A DNA stretch of 27,190 nt, taken from an uncultured Collinsella sp. (GTDB taxonomy: Bacteria; Actinomycetota; Coriobacteriia; Coriobacteriales; Coriobacteriaceae). A program made the position numbers and the translations under genes. The notes under the pieces were generated by a model, which had not been told where the DNA came from, ran no database searches, and was given only the letters and a program-made list of their open reading frames with translations. The stretch covers positions 1-27,190 of the forward strand of contig CABUQY010000017.1 of NCBI GenBank assembly GCA_902493915.1, written 5' to 3'. Of the stretch, positions 1-6,845 are shown in pieces. How positions within the stretch are numbered: position 1 is the first letter of the stretch; each line of letters starts with the position of its first letter.

Positions 1-544
1 AGGTGTACTCCACGGGCACGGACATCTTCTCGAGCGTGAGGACCGTGTTGCGGCGCAGGTCGCGGGCGGCGTCACTCACCGAAAGATCGAAGTAGCCCAC
101 GTTGTCGAGCGGCTCGGGCGTGTGCTCGTCGGGGAAGTAGTAATACTCCAGCTCGGCGCCCACGTTGAGCAGGTAGCCAGCCTTCTCGGCCTTGCGGAAC
201 ATGCGGCGCAGGGCATCGCGCGGGTCGCCGGCAAAGGGCTTGCGATCGGGAGTGCACACATCGCAGAACACGCGGGCGACGCCGTTGTGGCTCGGGCGCC
301 ACGGCAGAATCTGGAAGGTCGAAGCATCGGGAAACGCCAGCATGTCGGCTTCCTCGGGCGTGGCAAAGCCCTCGATGGCGGAGCCGTCAAAGCCAATACC
401 CTCCTCAAAAGCGACCTCGAGGTCCTCGGGGCTAATGGCAAAGTTCTTGAGGCGGCCGAGAATGTCGACAAACCACAGACGCACAAAGCGGATGTCACGC
501 TGCTCTACGGAGCGGAGTACGTAATCGATGTTCTGCTGGTTCAT
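1..544 (-). CDS. glnA: Glutamine synthetase type I, N-terminal part (runs off the left edge)
   Basis: Glutamine synthetase makes glutamine from glutamate, ammonia and ATP in the cytoplasm. About 181 N-terminal residues are visible out of roughly 440-470 for the family. They begin MNQQNIDYVLRSVEQRDI and include the beta-grasp domain and the conserved segment GFDGSAIEGF (near residues 51-60), followed by the start of the catalytic domain with the GAELEYYYF segment that carries metal-binding glutamate. The ATG at 544-542 is chosen because AAAGGGGAG lies just upstream and the protein aligns with GlnA starts. The adenylylation site and the C-terminus lie outside the window, so GS-I subtype cannot be decided. 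It is transcribed in the same direction as the LacI gene upstream of it, separated by 134 bp. Confidence 0.95.
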   Translation of the reverse strand, partial: MNQQNIDYVLRSVEQRDIRFVRLWFVDILGRLKNFAISPEDLEVAFEEGIGFDGSAIEGFATPEEADMLAFPDASTFQILPWRPSHNGVARVFCDVCTPDRKPFAGDPRDALRRMFRKAEKAGYLLNVGAELEYYYFPDEHTPEPLDNVGYFDLSVSDAARDLRRNTVLTLEKMSVPVEYT

Positions 545-591
545 GTCGCTCCCCTTTCTTTCGGGCGGGTTTCGACTGGTCTATATCGCAG

Positions 592-602
592 ATACTATCG
601 CA
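592..602 (-). promoter_or_regulatory. Possible extended -10 element of glnA
   Basis: On the minus strand the 11-mer TGCGATAGTAT lies 48 bp upstream of the glnA ATG. The identical 11-mer lies 45 bp upstream of the GntR gene start (2563-2573), and a related CGATAGGTA sits at a similar distance from the oxidoreductase start at 6727. No good -35 hexamer is seen, so an extended -10 promoter is the simplest reading. The call is inferred from sequence and spacing only. Confidence 0.35.
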
Positions 603-678
603 GAAAAATGTTTCCGCAGGGTTAAAGCGTATCAAGCGCTCAAAAAACGTGCGCGAGCAGGCAGTTGCGAACGAGCGG

Positions 679-1701
679 CTAGCGCGAGGTCGATGCGCGG
701 TGTTCGATGTGGCCGGAAATCTCGATGCGCTTGGGGGCGAGCTTTGCGGCCTCGCCCACGGTGGTGGTAACAACGTCGATGCGCTCGGACAGGCGCTCGA
801 CTACGCACTCGGCAATGGTAAGGGTGTCTTGCGCTGCCGTGGTCACACCGCCAAAGAGCACGTGGTTCCAGGGGTAATCGTCAAAGGTCGCGATCTTAAG
901 ACCCGCCGGCAACGAGGTTCCCAGCTGTGCCAACGCCTCGGTCAGACGCAGGAAGACCAGACCGTTGACGGCAATGAGGCCGAGCTTTTTGCCTGCATAG
1001 CCGCGGATAGCCTCGTCCAAGCGACCGACGCCCGTGGCACCGCCGTCGGCTAGGGTGACGACCTCGCCCGCAAGGCCGCGGTGCGAAAGCTCGTCAGTAA
1101 AGGCCTCGGCGCGCTCGCGACGGACGGGGCTGTCGTCGCTCGCCTCGGTGAGCAGGCACAGGCGCTCGCTGCCTGCAGAGGCCAAGGCGTCTACCAGGCC
1201 GGCGACCAGCTCACGGTTGTTAGATGTCACCAGATCGATGCCGCCGTCGGCAACGTCGCGGTCGAGCAGCACAACAGGCAGGCGTCCCGCTGCCGCGGCA
1301 ATCGCATCGTCATTACCTCCGCAGGTGTTGACGACCAGACCGTCCACACCGGCATCGATAAGTCTGGTGAGCGACTCTGCTTCCTTTGCGGGATCGTTGC
1401 CGCTAATGGCCGTCATAAGCGAGCAGCCGCGCGCGGCGGCACTGGCGGAAAGTCCTTCGAGCATGGCGCTCGAGAACGGGTTGGCGATGTCGGCCAAGAT
1501 CACGCCAATGAGATTGGTGCGCGAGCTGCGCAGATTGCGCGCAGCGGCGCGCGGGCGATAGCCGGTGCGCTCGATGACCTCGGCAATGCGAGCACGGGTT
1601 TCCTCGGTCATCTGCCCGGGACGGTTGTTGAGATAGCGCGAGACCGTGGCCGGGCTCACACCCGCCTCGACGGCAATGTCCTTGATTCTCATCTGCGCCA
1701 T
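679..1701 (-). CDS. LacI-family transcriptional regulator
   Basis: A 340-residue DNA-binding repressor of the LacI/GalR type. Residues 4-50 form the helix-turn-helix (IKDIAVEAGVSPATVSRYLN), followed by the hinge helix region (RPRAAARNLRSSRTNLIGVI). The rest is a periplasmic-binding-protein-like effector domain, with ILADIANPFSSAMLEG typical of the first strand. The ATG at 1701 is preferred because GGGGTG sits just upstream; an alternative ATG three codons later (MRIKD) fits the family start equally well. The effector is not predictable: no sugar-utilisation gene is adjacent, only glnA downstream and a GntR gene upstream, both on the same strand. A TAAAAT -10-like hexamer lies at 1743-1738. 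Confidence 0.93.
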   Translation of the reverse strand: MAQMRIKDIAVEAGVSPATVSRYLNNRPGQMTEETRARIAEVIERTGYRPRAAARNLRSSRTNLIGVILADIANPFSSAMLEGLSASAAARGCSLMTAISGNDPAKEAESLTRLIDAGVDGLVVNTCGGNDDAIAAAAGRLPVVLLDRDVADGGIDLVTSNNRELVAGLVDALASAGSERLCLLTEASDDSPVRRERAEAFTDELSHRGLAGEVVTLADGGATGVGRLDEAIRGYAGKKLGLIAVNGLVFLRLTEALAQLGTSLPAGLKIATFDDYPWNHVLFGGVTTAAQDTLTIAECVVERLSERIDVVTTTVGEAAKLAPKRIEISGHIEHRASTSR

Positions 1702-1825
1702 AGCACACCCCGTTTCCCAATGTCGGCAGTCTGAGCCATTTTAGGCATTTTTTAAAAATCTCGGTTGCAAAACGCTGTAGGTGAGCAGCATCGTTTTTTG
1801 CGTCTCAAGCAGATGCGGTGATGGG

Positions 1826-2518
1826 CTAGATAGACGAGTCTTTGGACAGCTCAAAATAGTCGGGATGCAAGGCGATAACCGGGCCCTGCTCCTCGGGCAT
1901 CAGATGCAGGTGCGTCTCTGCCAGATAGCTCGCCGTGTCGGTATCGCCCTTTTTAATGGCCTCGAGAATCCGGCGATGCTGCCGACGAATCGGCTCCCAA
2001 TCCAGATCCTGCGACACCATACGCAACCAGTTGTATCGTTCAAAATGCGTGTTGACGCTCTTCATCCAATCCCACAGCATGTGACGACCGGCAATCTCAA
2101 AACACGTCTCATGGAACAGGTTGTCCAGGTCAAAGAAACGACGCGTTTCGCTATGGTCGAGCGACTCGGACTCGGCAAGAATCTGCTCAAGCCGCTGCTT
2201 TTGCTCGGGTGAGGCGGCCGAACAGCATTTAATAAGCACGCTTCTCTCGAGTTTCTCGCGCAAGAAACAGGCATTCTCGGCGCGCTCCATGCTGATTTTT
2301 GAGACATAGGTGCCGCTTTTGGGACGCGTTTCCACCAGCTCCTGCTCACGCAGGCGCACAAAGGACTCGCGAATGGGCGTGCGCCCGATTCCCGTCTCCT
2401 TTTCCAGACCAATCGCCGAAAGGCGTGTGCCGGGCCTGAGCTCGGCATAGATGATCTTGGAGCGCAGTGCGTTGTATGCCTGATCTTGCAGGCTCTGATA
2501 ATGCTGGTGTTGTTCCAT
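1826..2518 (-). CDS. GntR-family regulator with FCD ligand-binding domain (FadR subfamily)
   Basis: A 230-residue regulator. Residues 5-70 are a GntR winged helix (QAYNALRSKIIYAELRPGTR, then TGIGRTPIRESFVRLREQ). Residues 85-220 are an all-helical FCD domain. It keeps the Asp and His positions that usually bind a metal and ligand (DLDNLFHETCFEIAGRH, RRQHRRILEAI, ETHLHLM). The open frame extends 38 codons further upstream, but the ATG at 2518 is chosen because GAGGG precedes it at proper distance and the wing-helix domain starts there; the extension runs into a repeat and looks non-coding. FCD regulators commonly sense carboxylic acids; the actual ligand and targets are unknown here. The adjacent genes give no clear catabolic partner. 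Confidence 0.92.
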   Translation of the reverse strand: MEQHQHYQSLQDQAYNALRSKIIYAELRPGTRLSAIGLEKETGIGRTPIRESFVRLREQELVETRPKSGTYVSKISMERAENACFLREKLERSVLIKCCSAASPEQKQRLEQILAESESLDHSETRRFFDLDNLFHETCFEIAGRHMLWDWMKSVNTHFERYNWLRMVSQDLDWEPIRRQHRRILEAIKKGDTDTASYLAETHLHLMPEEQGPVIALHPDYFELSKDSSI

Positions 2519-2562
2519 AAAGCCCTCGGATGAAGCCCACGGTTTGTCGAATATCACCCGTA

Positions 2563-2573
2563 ATACTATCGCA
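2563..2573 (-). promoter_or_regulatory. Possible extended -10 element of the GntR gene
   Basis: The minus strand reads TGCGATAGTAT, identical to the motif upstream of glnA and at nearly the same distance from the start codon (45 bp). The hairpin repeat at 2590-2658 begins exactly where the -35 region would be. If this is the promoter, the repeat forms its upstream boundary. Confidence 0.35.
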
Positions 2574-2589
2574 TCCCCCGCCCCCTCAT

Positions 2590-2658
2590 AAGTTGCGGTG
2601 GAATAGTTCCTGCTCAAAGCCTTCAGCAGCAAAAACAGGAACTATTCCACCGCAACTT
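2590..2658. repeat. Dispersed palindromic hairpin repeat, copy A
   Basis: Two perfect 23-bp inverted arms (2590-2612 and 2636-2658) enclose a 23-bp loop. The outer part of the arm, AGTTGCGGTGGAATA, is shared with copies B (6846-6912) and C (15255-15321), while the inner arm and loop differ. It has no T-tract directly after either arm, so it does not look like a terminator. It sits upstream of the GntR promoter region, within the 566-bp non-coding stretch 2519-3084. Confidence 0.85.
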
Positions 2659-2716
2659 CCAACAGTCTTTTTGGGACGGGGCTTTTTGGCCACCCCGGGC
2701 CGCAGGTCGGCCCCTT

Positions 2717-2876
2717 GCCACAAAAGCGGCCCATCTACTACGTTAACGCGGAGAGCCCAGACCATGCTGAAAAGTGCGAAAACAAAACCGCTGGTAGAGA
2801 GCTTGTCGATTTTCGAAAAAGCCGACTATGGTTGACCCCTGCGGCTTAAACGTAGTAGATAGGCCCTTTTCGTGGC
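2717..2876. repeat. MITE-like element with about 28-bp imperfect inverted ends
   Basis: The left end 2717-2744 and right end 2849-2876 are inverted copies matching at about 24 of 28 positions. The inner 12 bp (ATCTACTACGTT and its complement) are perfect. The 104 bp between them contain a smaller hairpin (AAGCCG / CGGCTT, 2819-2846) and no credible gene. The right end, read on the plus strand, resembles the loop of repeat copies B and C (GTAGAT, then AGGCC and TTT). A mobile or decayed mobile element is inferred; no target-site duplication was recognised. Confidence 0.55.
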
Positions 2877-2999
2877 GCAGCACTACTGCACCCCAAATTG
2901 GCACCCCGAGCCCTCGTGAGTTGCCAACAAGCTGTTCGCCCAGCGCTTTATCCGCGCGGCATTTGGAAAATAGCACCACCGCAAAACCCGCGAGTAGCG

Positions 3000-3069
3000 C
3001 TTACTTTGCTATATCTCACTATACTTTGCTATATCTTGATATACTTTGCTATATCTTGCTATATCTTGA
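3000..3069 (+). repeat. Seven tandem decamers upstream of the AAA+ ATPase gene
   Basis: From 3000 to 3069 the sequence is seven consecutive 10-mers fitting TATAYYTTGM. TATACTTTGC appears at 3020 and 3040, with a degenerate copy at 3000. TATATCTTGA appears at 3030 and 3060, TATATCTTGC at 3050, and TATATCTCAC at 3010. A longer 20-bp period is superimposed. The array is far more AT-rich than its surroundings and ends five bases before the ribosome-binding site of the ATPase gene. Each unit is one helical turn, so a bound protein could occupy one DNA face. Several units also resemble -10 hexamers (TATACT). Confidence 0.85.
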
Positions 3070-3084
3070 GCAAAGGTGGCTCAC

Positions 3085-4176
3085 ATGCAAACAAACCCTT
3101 TTAAGCCCACAGCAGGTAAAACACCTCCCACGATTATCGGCCGCGAAGATGTGCTCGAAGAATTCAATGAGGGCCTCGTCAACGGGCCTGGTGCCCCGGG
3201 GCGCCTAATGCGCATAGCCGGCGTCCGTGGAACGGGCAAGACGGTCCTCCTTGACGAGTGCTCACGTTTGGCGCAAAGCCATGGCTGGACGGTCATAAAA
3301 GAGGTCGCAACCGAGGGACTTTGCCAGCGCATTCTCGAACAGCTGCAGCCCAAATTCCAGGCCAAACACGCCAGATTTGAGCCCACCGTAGCTGGCATAT
3401 CCATCGGCAGCATAGATATTGAGCGAATCGGCCCATCGCTACGCGACGCCATGAGACAGACAATATCCAAGAATGGAAATGGCCTGCTCATCACTCTCGA
3501 CGAGGTTCAAGACGCAGAGCTCGATGAGGTCCGAACGCTCTCCATTGCGATTCAGCAGGTTATCGGCGAAGACTTTGATATCGCCTTTGTTTTTGCTGGG
3601 CTGCCTTCGATGATTGAAAGCATCATCAACGGAAAGACACTTGCGTTTTTGCGCCGCGCCCTCCCCTTTGACCTGAAGGCTGTGGCAGTAACCGAAGTGT
3701 TGTATTCCCTCGAGGAAACCATTGAAGCGTCTGGCGTGGAGTTGCAGCCAGGTATTGCCGGCCAACTTGCCGAGGCAACGCAAGGCTATCCTTTCATGAT
3801 CCAACTCGTTGGATACTACGCATGGCAGTTAGCAAGACGTGCACATACAGCGATTATTGGAGAAGAAGAAGCCGAGCGCGGCATTGCAACGGCACGCGAA
3901 CGCTTCTGCGCCATGGTGATTGAGCCCGCGCTGCAGCGCATTCCGCCCACGTGCATCGCTTATCTGCTGAGCATGGCGTCTTTGGGGCAGACGAGCTCGA
4001 CCAGCATGGTTGCCGATGCCCTAAACAAAACGCCTCAACAGGTGAGCTCCGTCCGCAGCCGCCTGTTAAGAGAATCGATTATCGAGGCCCCCTCGTACGG
4101 CAAGGTCTCATTTGCCATCCCCTACATGCGCGACTACCTCTACGAGCACAAAGCCGAACTGGAAGTTGAACTGTAG
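3085..4176 (+). CDS. AAA+ ATPase with C-terminal winged-helix region, orphan
   Basis: A 363-residue P-loop ATPase of the AAA_16 / ORC-like kind widespread in actinobacteria. Residues 1-40 contain NPFKPTAG and the IIGRED box. Walker A is GVRGTGKT (46-53), Walker B is LLITLDE (134-140), and a sensor-1-like strand with AGLPS lies at 168-175. Residues about 290-350 look like a winged helix (TSMVADALNKTPQQVSSVRS). The ATG at 3085 is chosen over the in-frame GTG at 3076 because AAAGGTGG sits six bases upstream of it. It has no membrane segment and no partner gene. The decamer array directly upstream suggests self-regulation or DNA loading. Biological role is unknown: related proteins are annotated only as ATP-binding proteins. 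A replication-initiator-like, regulatory or defence role are all possible. Confidence 0.85.
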   Translation: MQTNPFKPTAGKTPPTIIGREDVLEEFNEGLVNGPGAPGRLMRIAGVRGTGKTVLLDECSRLAQSHGWTVIKEVATEGLCQRILEQLQPKFQAKHARFEPTVAGISIGSIDIERIGPSLRDAMRQTISKNGNGLLITLDEVQDAELDEVRTLSIAIQQVIGEDFDIAFVFAGLPSMIESIINGKTLAFLRRALPFDLKAVAVTEVLYSLEETIEASGVELQPGIAGQLAEATQGYPFMIQLVGYYAWQLARRAHTAIIGEEEAERGIATARERFCAMVIEPALQRIPPTCIAYLLSMASLGQTSSTSMVADALNKTPQQVSSVRSRLLRESIIEAPSYGKVSFAIPYMRDYLYEHKAELEVEL

Positions 4177-4193
4177 AAACGGCAACTGCCCTG

Positions 4194-4250
4194 CAAGACG
4201 AAAACCGTTTGCGTACGGATTTAAAGCAGACGTAAACGGTTTTCGTCTTG
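4194..4250 (+). repeat. 21-bp-arm hairpin downstream of the ATPase gene
   Basis: Arms 4194-4214 and 4230-4250 pair at 20 of 21 positions around a 15-base loop. The core is CAAGACGAAAACCGTTT. It starts 17 bp after the ATPase stop codon and could end its transcript, but the following bases (ATTTGCGTCC) are a poor T-tract. It opens a 156-bp stretch that repeats the motif ACGNAA on both strands. Confidence 0.6.
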
Positions 4251-4347
4251 ATTTGCGTCCGAAATTAAGACGTAAATTGCGCTTTCGTACGTTTTTTCGC
4301 TAGACGCAACGTGCTTTCGTCCGACGATACGTCTGCAATCCAGACGA

Positions 4348-4383
4348 AAAGAACCCCGAGCTCGTATGAACTCGAGGCTCTTT
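4348..4383 (+). terminator. Probable terminator of the ATPase transcript
   Basis: AAAGAACCCCGAG (4348-4360) pairs with CTCGAGGCTCTTT (4371-4383) at 11 of 13 positions around a 10-base loop. The right arm ends in TTT and the left arm begins with a run of A, so it could work in both directions. The T-tract is short. Confidence 0.4.
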
Positions 4384-4414
4384 GTGCCGCGCATCTATGA
4401 GAGGAGATATTTGA

Positions 4415-4678
4415 TGCGCATGGGCGCTACTCCATGTAGCCACCCTGAATGGCGGCAACCTCGTCGTTCCCCGTCTGATGGGTGTGCTCAAGGCATCCGT
4501 TCCCCTCTTTATCGACGTGACTGGCAAAAAGCTCGTCGAGGAAACTATCCGCACACACCGCGATGTGGCCGACGCCATCGCCTCGCGCAATCCCACCGCC
4601 GCGCACGACGCGATGTATCTGCACCTGGTGTATAACCGCAACATGATTGCGGAGGGAGCAGAAGCAAAAGGCATTTAG
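4415..4678 (+). pseudogene. Remnant of a GntR/FCD-family regulator (C-terminal half only)
   Basis: This frame is open from 4415, just after an in-frame TGA at 4412-4414, to the TAG at 4676-4678. It reads like the second half of an FCD domain: LLHVATLNGGNLVVPRLM corresponds to the FHxxIAxxSGNP segment, and ETIRTHRDVADAIASRNPTA and DAMYLHLVYN correspond to the HxxIxxAI and HL segments that carry the metal-binding histidines. The winged-helix domain and first half of FCD are missing, and there is no start codon with a good ribosome-binding site in this frame. An ATG at 4414 follows GAGAGGAG but lies in another frame that does not encode this homology, which suggests a frameshift or a chance alignment. 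It stands directly before the convergent oxidoreductase gene, which it may once have controlled. Confidence 0.7.
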
Positions 4679-4712
4679 GGCCCGACAATAATCTTTCTTT
4701 GGCAAAACGCAG

Positions 4713-4746
4713 GCGGCGACTGCCCAACACACAGGGCAGCCGCCGC
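4713..4746. terminator. Bidirectional rho-independent terminator
   Basis: GCGGCGACTGCCC (4713-4725) pairs with GGGCAGCCGCCGC (4734-4746), with one mismatch in 13 and an 8-base loop. On the plus strand it is followed by TTTTT (4747-4751). On the minus strand the stem is followed by TGCGTTTTG. It lies between the GntR remnant and the convergent oxidoreductase gene and can serve both. Confidence 0.85.
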
Positions 4747-4777
4747 TTTTTGCAATCGATTGGTGCAAAGGGGTTGA

Positions 4778-6727
4778 CTAGAGCTCGCAGGCAACCTTGT
4801 AGCCATCGCCGATGGCGTCGCGAATGTTGCCGCACTTGTTGGCGTCGCCCAGCACGTGGGTGACAACACCGGCAGCAACAAGGTCGTCGGCCAGCTTGGT
4901 ATTGGGACGATAGCCCATGGCAAGCACCAGCGTATCGGCACCGGTGATGGTGTGGACCTCGCCGTCCTTTTCGTAACTGATGGTGTCCTCTGTGATCTCG
5001 GTCACCTTGGCCTCGGTCAGCACGTGGACGCCCTTGGAGAGCATGCGCGTGATGAGCACCGCGCGACCGGCACCGCCCTCGTTGGCAGCGAGCGTCTTGG
5101 TCATCTCGATAACGGTGACATCGCGATTGGCCGGCGACAGGTCGTTGACCAGCGGGGCCAGGTAATCTGCCGTCTCGCAACCGACGGTGCCGCCGCCCAC
5201 GATGACGATCTTCTTGCCCGGGAAAGCCTTGCCACCCAGTAGGTCGTCAGCCGTCATAACCTGCTTAAAGCCCTGCATGAAGGCCGGAGCGATGGGCTCG
5301 GCGCCATAAGCCAGGACGACCTCGTAGCCCGCGTAGTCACGCTGAATGTCCTCGGCAGTAAGCTCGGTACCAAAGACGCACTTCACGCCCGACTCGGCCA
5401 GACGACGATACTGATACTTGATCACGCGGGTGAGTTCCTGCTTTGCCGGCGGAACGGCTGCGATGCGCATCTCGCCGCCCGGCTCATCCTGCTTGTCCAC
5501 GAGCACCACGTTATGGCCGCGCTTGGCGGCAATGTAGGCTGCCTCCATGCCCGCAGGACCAGCGCCCACAACCAGTACGTTCTTGGCCTCGGCGGCAGGC
5601 TCGTAGCCGGCCTCGTCGCGCTCAACATCGGGGTTGACGGTGCAGGAGATGCGCTTGCCAAACATAATGCCGTTTAGGCAGCGCAGGCAGCCAATGCAGG
5701 GGCGGATGTCGTCGGCGTTGCCGGCAGCGGCCTTGTTGCAGAACTCGGCATCGCACAGATTGGCGCGGCCCATCATGCAGATGTCGGCAGCGCCGTCCTC
5801 GATCAGCTCCTCGGCGATCCAGGCCTCGTTGATGCGGCCGACGGTGGCAACGGGAATGTTGACGTGCTTTTTAATCTCGCGCGAGCAGGCGGAGTGCGAG
5901 GCCTGCTGGGTACCGGCAGCGGGAATCGCGGAGCCGCGCTTGATGGTGGTACCGCCCGACACATGAATCATGTCGACACCGGCCTTCTCCAGGCGACGCG
6001 AGACGTAGATCATGTCGTTGAGGGTCAGGCCGCCATCGGTGTACTCATCGCCCGAAATGCGGACGTCGATGATAAAGTCCTTGCCGCAGCGCTCACGAAT
6101 CTCGGCGATGACCTCGAGCAAGAAGCGCATACGGGCGTCGAGCGAGCCGCCGTACTCGTCGGTGCGTTTGTTGTAGAGCGGAGTCAAAAAGCCGCCGAGC
6201 ATGCCGTGGGCGTGTGCCGCATGGACTTCAACGCCATCGACGCCAGCCTTCTGCATACGCACGGCAGCGTCGCCAAACTGATGCGTGAGCTCGTGAATCT
6301 CGTCGACCGTGATGGGGCGCGGTGCCTCGCGGGCATAGGACGGGCCCACAAAGGACGGAGCGATCAGGCGCGGCGTGCCCGGAATGTTAAAGGCCATGTA
6401 GGCGGGGTGGAAGAGCTGCGGCATGATTTTGCAACCGTACTCGTGGACGGCCGCGGCGAGCTTTTCCCAGCCAGGAATAAACGTGTCGTCGTAGCAGCAC
6501 ATGTCACCCGGCAGATAGGTATAGGTGGGCTCGACCGTCACGACTTCGGTGATGATCAGGCCCACGCCGCCCTTGGCGCGGGCACGGTAATGATCGACCA
6601 AATCGTCGGTCACATAGCCATGATCGGCCAGGTTGGTGGACACCGGCGGCATAAAGACGCGGTTCTTGACCTCGGTCGTACCGACCTTGATCGGGCTAAA
6701 GAGCATCGGATAGGCGGAGGACTCCAT
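4778..6727 (-). CDS. NADH:flavin oxidoreductase, Old Yellow Enzyme/FAD/Fe-S type (enoate or dienoyl-CoA reductase-like)
   Basis: A 649-residue cytoplasmic flavoenzyme of the FadH / enoate reductase / BaiH-BaiCD architecture. Residues 8-345 are an FMN TIM barrel (PIKVGTTEVKNRVFMPPVS; HAAHAH at 169-174; RTDEYGGSLDARMRF at 188-202). A [4Fe-4S] cluster is indicated by C344, C347, C350 and C362. Two dinucleotide-binding folds follow (VVGAGPAG near 387 and VIVGGGTVG near 520), so electrons should pass from NAD(P)H through FAD and Fe-S to FMN. These enzymes reduce activated C=C bonds. The substrate cannot be read from sequence. Instead of the HxxHxY common in the family, the third residue is His174. 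The ATG at 6727 is used because AAAGGAA precedes it; the longer frame to 6814 has no support. No partner gene is adjacent, so it is probably monocistronic. Confidence 0.92.
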   Translation of the reverse strand: MESSAYPMLFSPIKVGTTEVKNRVFMPPVSTNLADHGYVTDDLVDHYRARAKGGVGLIITEVVTVEPTYTYLPGDMCCYDDTFIPGWEKLAAAVHEYGCKIMPQLFHPAYMAFNIPGTPRLIAPSFVGPSYAREAPRPITVDEIHELTHQFGDAAVRMQKAGVDGVEVHAAHAHGMLGGFLTPLYNKRTDEYGGSLDARMRFLLEVIAEIRERCGKDFIIDVRISGDEYTDGGLTLNDMIYVSRRLEKAGVDMIHVSGGTTIKRGSAIPAAGTQQASHSACSREIKKHVNIPVATVGRINEAWIAEELIEDGAADICMMGRANLCDAEFCNKAAAGNADDIRPCIGCLRCLNGIMFGKRISCTVNPDVERDEAGYEPAAEAKNVLVVGAGPAGMEAAYIAAKRGHNVVLVDKQDEPGGEMRIAAVPPAKQELTRVIKYQYRRLAESGVKCVFGTELTAEDIQRDYAGYEVVLAYGAEPIAPAFMQGFKQVMTADDLLGGKAFPGKKIVIVGGGTVGCETADYLAPLVNDLSPANRDVTVIEMTKTLAANEGGAGRAVLITRMLSKGVHVLTEAKVTEITEDTISYEKDGEVHTITGADTLVLAMGYRPNTKLADDLVAAGVVTHVLGDANKCGNIRDAIGDGYKVACEL

Positions 6728-6845
6728 ACAGGGTTCCTTTCGTTTGAGCCGCTGGGCGGCAGTTGCTAACGTACCTATCGTATCAGTATCCGCCGCATTC
6801 GCACTCGCTCGCACTCACCACCTTCAATCCCGACCCTCACAAAAA

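Noticed and set aside
1766..1802. A possible terminator between the GntR and LacI genes
   Set aside because: The stem is only about four GC pairs plus an A/T run with bulges, too weak to support.
2519..2632. A 38-residue N-terminal extension of the GntR regulator
   Set aside because: It reads through the promoter-like motif and into repeat copy A and lacks a ribosome-binding site. The ATG at 2518 has one.
3000..3069. Short repeats considered as a CRISPR array
   Set aside because: The units are 10 bp and contiguous, with no unique spacers and no cas genes in the window.
4366..4635. A plus-strand frame with a good ribosome-binding site before the ATG at 4414
   Set aside because: Its product is arginine-rich low-complexity sequence with no family match, while the overlapping frame clearly encodes FCD homology.
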